Translations under genes and position numbers: made by a program
Notes under the pieces: model-generated
The model's database searches: none
Told to the model about the DNA's origin: nothing
What the model saw: the letters and a program-made list of their open reading frames with translations, nothing else
Shown: piece by piece, positions 36,839 through 48,669 of the stretch
Layout: each line of letters opens with the position of its first letter
Position numbering within the stretch: position 1 is the first letter of the stretch
NCBI RefSeq assembly: GCF_047496725.1
Contig: NC_132979.1
Coordinates: 6,588,501-6,652,500, forward strand
Reading direction: 5' to 3'
Source: Anoplolepis gracilipes
Taxonomy: Eukaryota; Arthropoda; Insecta; Hymenoptera; Formicidae
Length of the DNA: 64,000 nucleotides

Positions 36839-37750
36839 CTATTGTGCCTCGTTGGCCGATACGATAACGTACGTGCCATCCGATAGCCAGTATTCCATAG
36901 GAATGTTTTCTCTTACAGTGAAACCATGTATTTTATAACATTTTTTGTTAATTTTGGGAGTCATTGTCTGTTTAGCCTCGTCTACAATCGGTATATTCCA
37001 TCAAACGTTCAAATCTATTAATAGGACAAAATATACTGCAAATTAAAGTGTGAGTTATTCGAAATAGGCTTGTCATTATACACATAACCACGGATAATAT
37101 CCTCTTTTGTGTGAACAGTTCTATTGTTATCCGTCCACTATGCGACATTCTTAATTGGCATTCTTAATTAGCACTTCCTGATCAGGCATATCGAGTGTAT
37201 TCATCTTACCTATTAATATTATTTCTTAACTTCTGTCGGCAGTTTGTAGCATAAACAACACATTATATATTATATAAAATATACTGTTACATATATATTA
37301 ATTATTTGACAAGTGTAAAGTTGGTTTTACTTTGGAAATTCCTGCAATTAGTATGTAAAAGTCTCCCAATTCCATCTGACCATCGCATAGGTTTAATCGA
37401 CGGCCGTTTATAAAAATATACATCTGACATTTTCAAACACTTTCAAAAGTGAAATACAGACCGTCAATCTATAAAAAATATTATTTATTATATTACATAT
37501 TATTCATATTCAAGATTGATTTATATTTATTTATGTCATTTTTATATATGTAAATGTTTTAAATTGTAAATTTATACATTTAATATTCAATAATAACAGC
37601 GAGAGAAGCCTTTCCTCTGGTAAAATAATTATATTTATCGTTTATCTCAACAAAAGATTCCCGGAATTCGTAGACATTCGTAGAAACGTTTGAATGTTCA
37701 TTGCCTCTGCATTTTGATGGATAGGCACTTTTAAATGTTGGTAAAAATTT
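36839..37750 (-). pseudogene. Decayed Ku80 (XRCC5)-like gene fragments
   Basis: Four minus-strand stretches in order resemble the end of the vWA domain and the start of the beta-barrel of Ku80, the DNA-end-binding subunit of non-homologous end joining. 37750-37580 reads NVYEFRESFVEINDKYNYF. 37427-37298 reads KRPSIKPMRW in one frame and MELGDFYILIAGISKVKP in the next, so a one-base shift lies near 37395. 37119-37069 reads TVHTKEDIIRGYVYNDK, matching the KEDIIQGFRYG motif of human Ku80. 36994-36839 reads NKKCYKIHGFTVREN, then GTYVIVSANEAQ and an in-frame TAG, matching GKCFSVLGF of Ku80. Gaps of about 150-200 bp fit old introns, so the copy is not processed. The downstream part is missing beyond the LINE tail. 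I recognised it by motif only; a functional gene with unusual splicing is less likely. Confidence 0.72.
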
Positions 37751-37860
37751 CAGGTTTGATATGTGTCTATGTTATTTCTATTTGTAAATTGAAAATACGG
37801 GAATTTATGTAAAATATATATATTACTATGTAGTTTAGCTGCTAGGTGGTGTGTCACTTT

Positions 37861-37904
37861 CAGTTTCTCGCATGTATCACTTGCAATGATGCTGAGTTTA
37901 TAAG
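37861..37904 (+). promoter_or_regulatory. U6 snRNA promoter: TATA box and probable PSE
   Basis: TTTATAAG at 37897-37904 lies 25-32 bp upstream of the U6 start, the position of the TATA box in RNA polymerase III type 3 promoters. The block CTCGCATGTATCACTTGCAATG around 37867-37888 sits where the proximal sequence element is expected. The PSE assignment is positional only. Confidence 0.7.
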
Positions 37905-37928
37905 AAAGTTTCTTCCGTCCGTGTAGTT

Positions 37929-37945
37929 GTACTTGCTTCGGCAGT

Positions 37946-37985
<40 letters not shown>

Positions 37986-38036
37986 GGCCCCTGCGCAAGG
38001 ATGACACGCAAAATCGTGAAGCGTTCCACATTTTTT
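37929..38036 (+). ncRNA. U6: U6 spliceosomal snRNA
   Basis: The sequence matches metazoan U6 almost end to end. It has the 5' stem-loop (GTACTTGCTTCGGCAGTAC), the ACAGAGA box (GATACAGAGAAGATTAGC), CATGGCCCCTGCGCAAGG and the 3' part GACACGCAAAATCGTGAAGC, ending TTCCACATTTTTT, where the T run ends Pol III transcription. The 5' stem uses GTAC/GTAC pairs where flies have GTTC/GAAC, so pairing is kept. Intact core plus TATA box suggest an active gene. Confidence 0.95.
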
Positions 38037-38157
38037 GTTCTCAGCTAGTTTAGATATATTTTTAATTTTTATTCCAAAAATAATAAAAAAATGAGAGAGG
38101 AAACAATTTATTGTAACTTTTATATTGTCTTAAAGATAATTTTTTTATTGCACATAA

Positions 38158-38158
<1 letters not shown>

Positions 38159-38205
<47 letters not shown>
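38159..38205. repeat. (TA)n microsatellite
   Basis: About 47 bp of TA downstream of U6. Confidence 0.95.
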
Positions 38206-38211
<6 letters not shown>

Positions 38212-38296
38212 CAACCAATTTTACAAAGCATTTCTCATATTTTTTATATATAAACGTATCTTACTTACAGTAACTTAAATCGTTATATATGTTATC

Positions 38297-38455
38297 AAAG
38301 AGGGAAAGAGAGAAAGAGGGAAAGAGGGAAAGAGGGAAAGAGGGAGGGAGGGAAAGAGGGAAAGAAGGAGGGAGGGAAAGAGGGAAAGAAAGCAAGAGGG
38401 AAAGAGGGAAAGAGGGAAAGAGGGAAAGAGGGAAAGAGGGAGGGAGGCAAAGAGG
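38297..38455. repeat. Purine minisatellite (GGGAAAGA)n
   Basis: About 160 bp of GGGAAAGA units with interspersed GGGAGGGAGG. All purine on the + strand, so it gives low-complexity Lys/Arg/Glu/Gly and Pro/Ser/Leu/Phe frames that are not genes. Confidence 0.92.
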
Positions 38456-41400
38456 TATCGTTCTTTCCGCGGATTTTAGCGATATCTTCTTTGCGAAATA
38501 TGTTTTCCTATTCATGCAGAAGCGAATTTTCGAGCGTTTTAAAATACATTACCGCTTGTGAAGTACATTGTCGATATTTATGTAAAATATTTTATTAACA
38601 AAAATTGAACTTTCGAGGATATTAGAAGACACATATTATTAATCGCGTACGAATATGTCAATTGCATAATCGGCATTAATTAACAGTAATTAATAAAGTT
38701 TCTTTTCCCCAAATTAATATATCAAACTTCCTGCTTTTATAATTGTAAATTCAAAGCGACAAATAGATGAATTAAATGAGTCAACTGATGAATAGATTTA
38801 CAGTAATTGAATAAAATAAAATTATATATTATAAATATGCATTTATATATCATATATATAGTTATATAAATGTCTCTTGCAACAATGATCTCGGTTAATT
38901 AATTTCGATGCCTTATTAAAAATTTCAGATAAAACATAGCCAGAAGGATACGTGATGAGAATGCTAGAAGGATGCGAAAAGAAAGAAATCAGAAAGTCAA
39001 TAATATATTGCGAGATGTTCCGCGGTAAACGAAATTCGAATTCTCTATTCGATCAAAAATCGAAAAGATTGATTAGCTATCGATCGAGTCTGCATGAATT
39101 ATTCAGTTCAGGAAATTAGAAACGCCATATCGAAATAAGATAATGTATTCGCAAAGAATGAATATGATATAAAATTTAATATAAAATATATTACAAAATG
39201 TATAAAATACATTGTAAAATGTACAAAATACATATTATATATAATTAATTCAATGTTACATATAGAGAATTAATTATATTACAAATATATTTTACAAAAT
39301 TTAATTAAAACGTCATCGAGAAAGGCAATTAGGAGCTAGCGCAGGTGTATACAAAATTTAATATAAATTATAATTTTAATTTTTAATTCAAAATAATTTT
39401 ATTACATAGAATTATACGAAATATCCAAAATTGACCTATATAATTTATTAGAAATTTTTAAAACGTAATTGATATAGTCTATATCACGACCAAAAGATCG
39501 AATTATTAATAAATTTATCGATACGTCTCTTTCAATTAAGAAAACCTAGAATTTTAATGGAATTTTATGTTATTGTATGTATTCTTCCATTTCGCGTAAT
39601 TTTACTTTTTACAATAAATATAATACAATAAATATAATTCATACATATAATATAACGCAACTTAAATCTATCTCTTACGCAATAATATCTTATACTATTT
39701 TAATAATATAATATAATATTTAAAATTCATATTTAATGTTCATATAATCTTATGCAATATAATATATAACATACCATAAATACAATGTTATACCTGTATA
39801 ATATACATCTTAATATAAAAAATATGCATATAATATACATATTATATACGTACATACAATAAGTTACATGTACAATAAATAAGTTACATTTTTTTACGTT
39901 TTTCATAATTAAACTAAATTTTATTATAAATATAATTATAATTTTTACCTAATAATGTTTTAAAATTTGTTTTTACAGTTTTTATATGTAATTTATATTT
40001 AATTAATTTTTTATTTTATTGAAAAAAATATTAAATTTTTATATTTTTACAATTTTATATTATTTTATATTTATATTTTTATATTTTTTTTTTACAAATA
40101 AATTTAATTTTATAATAGCTATAATTTTTCTTTTATTAAATTTTATGTTTTTTTTTAATTGTCTTAATAACCCTAGCAGACCTAATTCTACTAGCTACAT
40201 CAGTAAAAATTCGATAAAACAAGATTTGGGGAGTCCTAATTGGAAATTTGCGATTACATATTTTTTACGCATTGTGGCCAGAATTGACCACGTATCTTCA
40301 GCCAGTTGGACCTACCTTTTGTTGCTCCTGGCTATTTATTCTGACTCGATTTCTACGAGCCAAGAATTGAGGAAGAAAAACAACTTCTTCTACTGCCGGT
40401 AATAATTATCACCGGCAAATAAGACGACTTATATTCATTTAGGATCGTATGATATTATAATACAATCGTTTTGTAAATGCGTATCATTAGTCGTCGAAAG
40501 TTGCAAAAGATATATAACAAATATAATCATGTATATACCGAAAAAATTGTACTCAAAATGTAGACTTTATAAGCCTTCTTAATAGATATTCTTAATAAAT
40601 AAGAATAATTTTTTACCGTGATATATTTTAAAACACCTAATTTATAATGAAATTAAAACTATTGTATATGTTAATATATTATGTATATTTAACTTGTCAA
40701 AATTTTAATAAATAGCAAATGTCCATTTGTAAAATTGCTTTTTTTTGTTATTGGGATTCATAATCTCAAATATTAAATAATATAATGATAAGAAAATATT
40801 CTATTCAGTATATAAGTATAAGAATTTATTATTCTTACTTGCTAAGAATATCTGAAAGTACTCTTTAGAAGATTTCTCTCTTAAACTAATTGTAAGAAGA
40901 TCTTCTTAATGTTTATTTTAAAGAAATATATTATAAAGTTAAATGAAATATTCTTAAGCTGAGAATATAATTTTTTCGGTGTATGTAAAATATATTAGCA
41001 TGCATATCAATCCCTCTGTCGGCGGGTCATTAAACATTTGTATCTTTAAAATTGTTTTATAAAAATCTAATATATATAATTAAAATAAATATTTCATGTA
41101 TGTCTTGCATAAAACTGGAATAAATCATATATTTTTATTTTTTTAAATATTTTTCTTTTTCTTTCAATTTTAATATACAAATGGTATATCTATTTTAACA
41201 AAAGTTAAAAAAAAAGTAAATGAAAAATGTAATATAAAATTTTCTTTTGGAATACGTACAAAAAGAAATTTTTTTATAATTTAAAATTGACCCAGAGTAC
41301 GGCATGCATGCATTCCGCCGAGGGTTAAAGCAACGAATTTATCTACAATCTACATCTTTATCTACAAGTCTATTAATCTACATCTACAAATCTCTACACA

Positions 41401-42565
41401 AATCCGTTGCTTTAAAATATAATAAAAGCTTTTTGTCACTCACCGACACTGATGCGCAACAGCGGAGTTGTCGATATTGAAGCTATATGTTATCTGTAAC
41501 ATACAAATATAAAGTCCAAATTATAGCAGCGATTTTAAATAATTAATATTAAAGAATTTATTATTATACTTAATAAATATTATACTTAATAAATTTATAT
41601 TCGATGCGTACAATAATAAGCAGATATATATAAATATGGAACAATTTTGTAAATTAAAAAAAAATTTTTTTTTAAATAAAAACTTTATAAGATTTATGTA
41701 AAAATCTTTATCTCTGAGTTTCTCTTCATTAAATCATTCAAATAAATGAATCGAATTCATTCGTACAAAGGATTTATAATAATTAATCTACAAATAATAA
41801 TATACAAATTATATTTACCCTGGGGTTGCTCCGCCGATGCAGGATGCCTCTCCTAGGCCTCCTCCTCCTCTCAGATTGTAAGGGACGTCAGGAACTATTG
41901 TTTTATACGCGCGATATACTTTTTTTAATTTGCTGAAACGGCACAAAAATAAAATCGCGCAATATTTTAAATCGTACGAAAGTAAAAACGCGCGATAGTT
42001 TGGACGGCACTTCCGCACTTTTACGCGTGATACTTTGACGGCACTCCCGAATTTCGAAACGATCGAAAATCCCATTTCATCACGCACGAGAATCATACTT
42101 GAAGTCGACAAGTCGGGCGCTACCAAACTCCGAGCAAGAGTTAAATCCTTCAGTCGACGTCCTCAATGCGATACGTATTGCTGGTAGACGATGCAAGAAA
42201 AGGGACCCATCAACGATTTATTCCAACAGTCGATCGACCTCTAATCGATTAGGATCGAAAGCTGTTGTCGAAGCAAACCGTGTAAACGTTGTTGCCCAGT
42301 AAGAAATGCCGATTGAAAAAACGCCGATAAACGACATCGATTCGACATCTTCAATCAATCATTTTTCACTGGAAAGCAACGCTGAGAGAATCCCATTTAG
42401 TCGGCGTCAAATACGATCCGCGACAACAATTTCGTGATCGAAATCAGAATTATATGAGAACACGACCGTGATCGCGATTACGAGACAAAGCTGAAACGAA
42501 TGTGAATAATAGCGCGCTATGCATATGTCACCGAGGTCCAATGTTATTACTTTATTATATTTCAG
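38456..42565. other. AT-rich DNA between U6 and the right inverted arm
   Basis: No gene is recognised in about 4.1 kb. It contains a very AT-rich zone (39100-40150), an unexplained less AT-rich block at 40150-40430 with the near-palindrome CCGGTAATAATTATCACCGG (40398-40417), a MITE-like element (40537-40980), a mini inverted repeat with TTAA ends (41325-41415), and a GC-richer stretch (41815-42500) with a Gly-rich frame on the minus strand that may be a LINE end. Confidence 0.5.
40537..40980. mobile_element. Putative MITE with ACCGAAAAAATT ends
   Basis: ACCGAAAAAATT at 40537-40548 is repeated inverted as AATTTTTTCGGT at 40969-40980, and the match extends loosely inward (ATTGTACTC against ATTATATTCTC). 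The 444-bp interior is AT-rich and non-coding. Flanks GTATAT and GTATGT may be a diverged target-site duplication. Confidence 0.5.
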
Positions 42566-43780
42566 AATCTCTTTAAACGTATTTTAACACGTTAAGATTT
42601 ATTGCATAGTATTATTATACGTATTATCGTCGCGAGTAATGTTTACGGCAAGCTCGACCTCGAGATGACCGAACGCGCACGTGCCGACGCCGGTGCCGGA
42701 GTAAAAGCACGTGCGCACACTGACAGTACGGCCGGTGGACTCAGAATGAATGACTCGCGGCTGTCACGAGTCACGTACGCTATATATTCTCCCCTCTCTT
42801 ATTCCGCTTCATACTCGCATATCATCTCGTTGACGTCACGCGTAAATAACGTCAAGGAGAAGGTATGCGAATAAGAAGCGTATGCTCTTTCTCTCTCTCT
42901 CTTTTTTTGTCCTCGCGCTAAGCAATAACAAAATCGCACAATACTATATATTATTTGACGCGTTAGAATATATGTACATCAAGTGATTCTAAAATACATG
43001 TAAAATTTCTTAATGTAAAATTCCTTATATGAATCAATATTCGATACATTTAACACGCTTTAAAGCGTGTGTAACGCGATTATGAAATACAATGCTTAAA
43101 GTATTTTAACTAAAGCAATGACCTGCAGTGTACAAACTGTACAACGATTCTATTTTCTTGTTACATTTATTATAATGAGCAAACATATGTAATGAAAATT
43201 ATGTCAATGGTGTTAACGATTATTCGTGAAAAATAGAAATCTTCTAAGATACAATTAATTATTATGTATATTGTATCTTAGAGATTTATTATATTAAATA
43301 ATATTCTTTATGTGGGTATCTTTATATGTACTATTATATTTAATACAATAAATCTCTATAAGATACAACATATATACAATTAATTGTATCTTAGAAGATT
43401 TCTATTTTATATATAAAATAAATATGTAAATTTATATTATACATATATTTTTTTATATATACATAAAATAATTTTAATAATTTTTTTAACAGAGTACATA
43501 TATATCTATATTGTTATCCATAACAATGTATTAAAATAAAAAAAGATTATGATATGCAGCTAAATTAATATGTAATGAAATATATTAATAAATCCATAAT
43601 ATTTCCATATATTTTTCAAGTCCACACCATTATATGTAGATTTAGCACGGACATGAACCAACTAGTTGTTTTACCATGACACCGAAAAATCGATTTGACT
43701 ATGTAGTTCTGCTCACTCTAAAATTGATCCAGTTGGCGCTAGCATACTGCAAGGAAAAAGCGTCATAAAAATGGCAGCGT
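42566..43780 (-). repeat. Right arm of the long inverted repeat
   Basis: Inverted partner of 34888-35575. The inner end starts AATCTCTTTAAACGTATTTT and the outer end is at CAGCG near 43775-43779. It is about 520 bp longer than the left arm because of an AT-rich block at roughly 42905-43450 that contains the foldback at 43230-43408. The GC-rich part (42640-42860) keeps CACGTG, GACGTCACGCG and ACGTATTATCG in inverted order. Confidence 0.85.
43230..43408. mobile_element. Foldback element (179 bp) nested in the right arm
   Basis: The outer 31 bases at each end (43230-43260 and 43378-43408) are perfect inverted copies, beginning AAAATAGAAATCTTCTAAGA. Within them a second pair (TATCTTAGAGATTTATTATA against the AATAAATCTCTATAAGATA side) also pairs. 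The left arm lacks it, so it probably inserted after the arms arose. Confidence 0.75.
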
Positions 43781-46143
43781 AGCCCTCTCAGGTTTTTTTC
43801 TGTTGTACACAAACTAAAGCAAATGACTGGCTTTACAAAAGAGTAGCCGACACTGGAAAACCTCATTGTGATATCTACTGTGAATATGTCGATTCTTCCA
43901 TTGATAACGAAAATATATATCACAAAATATTTATCTTCGAAGCAACGAAAACGGTAATATCATGTTTTTTAATTATCTTCGGGCCCATCAAGCCCAACTT
44001 ATGGTTGATTGTCTTTACTAAGTACTACATATTTTATTTTTATTTTAAAATTATTTGATTTAAATATAACGGTACAATTTTTCGATATAGAAGTCAACAA
44101 AAGATTTTTAATAAATTTAATTTTATATACTTGTGAAAAAAAAAAATAAGTATTTGAGCTAAAAACAATATATGTATATGATTTTTGCAGTTTAAAAGTT
44201 CACAATAAAGTAAATCAAATAATAACTTTTCATCAGCAGCTTTTATATATTGTATATTTGTATAGGATGTAAATAGTTTGCAAAGTAAATCATAAATAAA
44301 ATATAATTTAGCCTTCAATATTGAAAATGCTAAAATTTTGAATTGCTATATAAAAATTTGCTATACAATATCATTATATTTATTGCAAATGTTCAATCAA
44401 AATTAAATACTAAAATTAAATATCAAAATCAAATACATTAATTAATGTATTTTATTTTGATATTTAATTTTAATTAATATATTTAATTTTGATATTTAAT
44501 TTTAGTATTTAATTTTGATATTAATAAATTAATATTAAAAATAATATTGAAATAATATTAATATTAATAAAAAATAAAATAATATTATTATTAAATATAT
44601 AAAATAGTTAACTATATTTTATAATTTGATATCATTTTTATTTCTTTGTATTCTTCTATCGCATTTATAATCTATCTAAATAATTCATACATCTTCAAAT
44701 AAGCTACAGCACAGTTATAGTTTTAACTTATACCAAATTATTCTGTTTTATTATAAAAATCGATCTTAATATAGTATTTCATTAATGGTTTAATTTTTCA
44801 TACAATAGAAAATATAAGTAGAAAGAAACAGAACGATTTATAATGGATATTTATTACTCGGTGTTTTATTTTATATATATATATATATATATATACAATA
44901 GATTGCCAGATTGCCAATAGTAGTAGTAGTATTGAAAAATCATATACGTACGTGTACTTTTATTCATATGATGTATTGTCAATTAAAATCGAATTTTTAT
45001 TTACTTTCTATGTATCTATCTATCTGTATTTTTTGTAGATTAAATGTTCAAAAATGTAACTTTTTTAGATTTAAAAAACGTGAAAAACTAAAGGGAATAA
45101 ATTTCTGTCCCTCCGTGACAAAAATAATAAAGAGGAAGTTAATATGCATCGATCTGATATATATTCCGAGATAATTGAGATGAGAGGTTTCGCTTCGAAT
45201 ATAATATGCATAATTCAAGAATGTGTAATCAACATCATTACACGTAAGTATATATACCTAAGTAAGTATATATAGATTATTAAATATATATTTTCATTAA
45301 TTTAAGCTTTTTTTATGTAAAAGTTATATAGTTTATAGTTAAATATATTTAGAAATTTTGTGATCAAGCAGTTTTGGAATGAAACTATCGAGGACAGAGA
45401 TATAGAAGACGAGGGAACAATGTGCAAAGCGGTACATATGTACAACGCCAAAAGGAGTATCGATTGCGACTCGCGGTACTACGCGCAACGAGAGGCAATA
45501 CGCAATTTCATCTTCGACGCGATATCTCGGGATCTGGGCGAAGAAGCTCCCCGCTGAATGCTGAATCAGTTTTCGCTGCTGTTACGAAGGTAGCGAATTC
45601 TGTCGCAGGGAAGCGGCATCAGATGCCTGCGCGGGCAGGATCGAGTCGAGAAAGTCACTCTCGAGTGGTCCAGGGTGGGTGTCGTTGTGGGGGGATGGTG
45701 GGGTTGTGAGGTGGGGATGCGTGCGGTATACATATGTGTACGGAACCCGCTATGTAGTTAGGCTCCGCGCTTGGATGATATCGGATCAGTCGGTGAACGT
45801 GCCGCGGTGCGAGTGGTAGGGTCCCTCTACCTGGAACTGGAGTGGAGATTGCGATTCTCTTTCGCGACTTGAGTTCGGAAACTGTCGGAAACTCGAGTGT
45901 ACCGTATCCTCTCTCTCGTCGTCCCCGTTCTTCACCCTCGAGCGGCGGCGGCTCCTTATGGGGTTGGTGGTCGCGCGCGTGCACGCGCGCTCGGACGTGG
46001 ACGACGTACGGGGACGACGTATGTCGCGCGAGGAGAAGAACGGTGAGATGACTGTTGTCCGTCCTGGGCGCGGCGAACCCCGTGGGAAACGAGAGCTGTG
46101 CGAAAGCTGAATTACGGGCGCACGCAACACAGGATCGGCCGGC
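43781..46143. other. Intergenic DNA and rickets 5' region
   Basis: 43783-43953 (+) is an open, protein-like frame (ANDWLYKRVADTGKPHCDIY) ending at a plausible donor, but of unknown family. 44400-44630 is very AT-rich with ATTTAATTTTGAT repeats, and a TA tract lies at 44873-44895. From about 45400 the DNA becomes CpG-rich and likely includes the rickets promoter and 5' UTR. A + frame at 45360-45557 is unexplained. Confidence 0.5.
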
Positions 46144-48633
46144 ATGTGCACGCGGCCTCGCCGGAGCGGGAGAGCGGTCATCTTGGCGATCATCATCCTC
46201 TTTCTCTCGCGGATTCGCTGCTGCCGGAGCGGCGGTACTACGGACGCGGTAACCCCAGCGTGTAACGTCACCGCCGACGGGCGGGAGCTGCTGTGTCGCG
46301 GCGCCGATTTACTCTCCGTCGAGCCGATCTACAACGTCGATCTGTCACGAGCCACCGCTGTTCCCGTTAACATCACGAAGATGTGAGTACACGCGCGTGA
46401 CCTTCCAAGAATCAATCTCGGCAAACGCGCCGAGATTGGAGCGCGAGAGTGGAGGATCTACTCAGCTGATCGGGTCTCGAGCTCTTCGCGGCGCCAAGTG
46501 TCAATAATGATCCTGCGCGTGATTCGCGCGTTTAATAGATGCTCGCCAAAATGGACTATTCAATCTTTTGTGTCTCTTGATTCTTTACAATTTCGTAAAA
46601 TTATGCATCGGGTAGCTTTTTTACTCAAATAATAAGTATTTATCTATATTTGTGAATCTCTCGCCATTGATTCCATTATTTTTATTATTCTTCTCTAAAA
46701 ATAGTCACATCGATTAATATACAAAAAAAAAAAAAAAAAAAATATGACAAAACGCATTACGCACAAACATGTTATCTTTTAAATTCATCTTTTTAAAGAG
46801 AGCATTTATAGAAGGTAAATGATAAATAGATACTTGATATCGCGCGTCCTACATACGATTTTAGCCGCGGGCCTTTTTGCTAGTATCGCGTCTATGTATC
46901 TATTTAAAAAGTCTCTCCTTTTTACATATATATTCCTGATTTTAATTACACTTACTGTGATATATAAGTAGCGTGTTTCGCAATAAGAAAGCTGCGCGAA
47001 GAGGTAACACGCGAAAGAGAGCAGCGATTTTTCAAACATATAATTAACTATGCACGCGTACCTTTGAGGAGTATATATACCTTCTTTCCTCTTTTCCCTA
47101 ATAGATTTCTTTTCCGATTTATCGTTGTATTTTCGCCAGGATTTATTCTTATACTATATATAGGAAAGTACTATATCGAATGGGTACTTTCGATTCAGCG
47201 ATAGGTAAAATAAAAGAAGTAAAACGTTCGCGATGCGACCTACATACCAAATGAAATGACAGTCGATAGTCTATGGATCGTGATTTAGGATCAACAAAGG
47301 GGGAGAACAGGCGGAATTTATGCCAGTCCACGCGCTACGTTTTTCGCAGAATCGCTCACGAAATTTTATTTTTCGTCGCCATAAAAGACAGAGCGTGTCA
47401 CTCTTTTCTATGCTAAAAAACCTGCGCGAAAACTGCAAATCGATCTAATTCGCCACCTCCTTTCTTTTGAGAAATAACACTCCGGCGATATGTGTGTATT
47501 TTCGAGGCTGTTCAGCTGCCCTTAATCCCTTTTAAGAAAAACAGAGAAAAAATCTAAATGGACGTAACACATCGCGGTCGTGTTTGCGTCATTTTCTTTT
47601 AGTTTCTTCTTGTTTTTTTTTCATATTTTTTTTAACGTTTCAGACACATGTACGAGTCGATAATTGTTTCTCTTAAAGCGATTTATTCGTTCCCTATAAT
47701 TTAATTAATCGTCACAATTGTCGAGAAGCACGCGATATCGAAAAATTATTTTTAAATAATTATTTGTAAATATTTGTAAGTAATTCATCCTTAATAATGA
47801 ATAATTAATAACGCATTATTTGTAAATAATTCAACCTCAATAATGAATTATTACAAATCATTATTTATTTGAATTATCATTATCTGCAATGATTTATTAA
47901 TAGATTCCTTTATACGGTTCGCGTCAGATAATTTTCTTTCGTTAATATTTTAAGAATACGGAAGGTGCGCCGTGGCTTCTTCATTATTCTTCTCACGTTC
48001 CCGCCGATGTGGCGCGTGATGTCTATTGTGAAAGTAATTCCATTCCCGAACTTGATTCACTTTATCTGTGAAACAATATAAAAGCAGTTGAAATTTCATC
48101 AGTATTATTCTAGAATTCTGTGTGCTTTCTTATCGTGTTATCACTGAAAGCTTCGACAAAATGTGTGTCGCATAATCTCTTTTTTTTCTGAAAGATATAT
48201 ATTTTTTTTCATGGCAATGTGCGATGCTCCGTCACATTTTGAAGTAACCATCGATCTAAATTCTGGCGCGTCGAATGAAATATATTCAATATTGATGACG
48301 TATAGGTGCATTGCTGTATGGACAGGGGAATATATCTCTCGGGGAGTACAAAGACTGGTAAATTTCAAGCTGTCCTTGAACATGAAGCGTCGAAAGTTTT
48401 CAAAGGCCTGCGCCCGTAAGGGGAATCACGGTTCCCGAAAGCGTAATTAGAATCCAATGTTCGTACGCCGAGAAAGTTCCATTGGAACTTTAAAAAAAAA
48501 CGAGCGCGCGAAAGTATCAAGTAAGACGTCGTCCTCTGCCCGTGTTTTTTCTATTTTAAGATGAATGAATGACAGGAAAAATACTGTGCGCTCAATTCAC
48601 AAGAGGCAAGGATTGCATCTCTGGAGTATCATT

Positions 48634-48669
<36 letters not shown>

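Noticed and set aside
37750..38031. Minus-strand 93-codon frame
   Set aside because: It is the antisense of the U6 snRNA and its promoter.
38261..38561. Repetitive open frames on both strands
   Set aside because: Simple translation of the purine minisatellite.
41815..42126. Minus-strand frame ending GGGGLGEASCIGGATPG as a LINE coding end
   Set aside because: The Gly-rich end is suggestive, but no A tail, reverse transcriptase motif or repeat limits were found.
34888..43780. Maverick/Polinton or DNA-virus integration as explanation for the long inverted repeats
   Set aside because: No polymerase B, integrase, capsid or ATPase frames occur between the arms, and the size is well below that of such elements.
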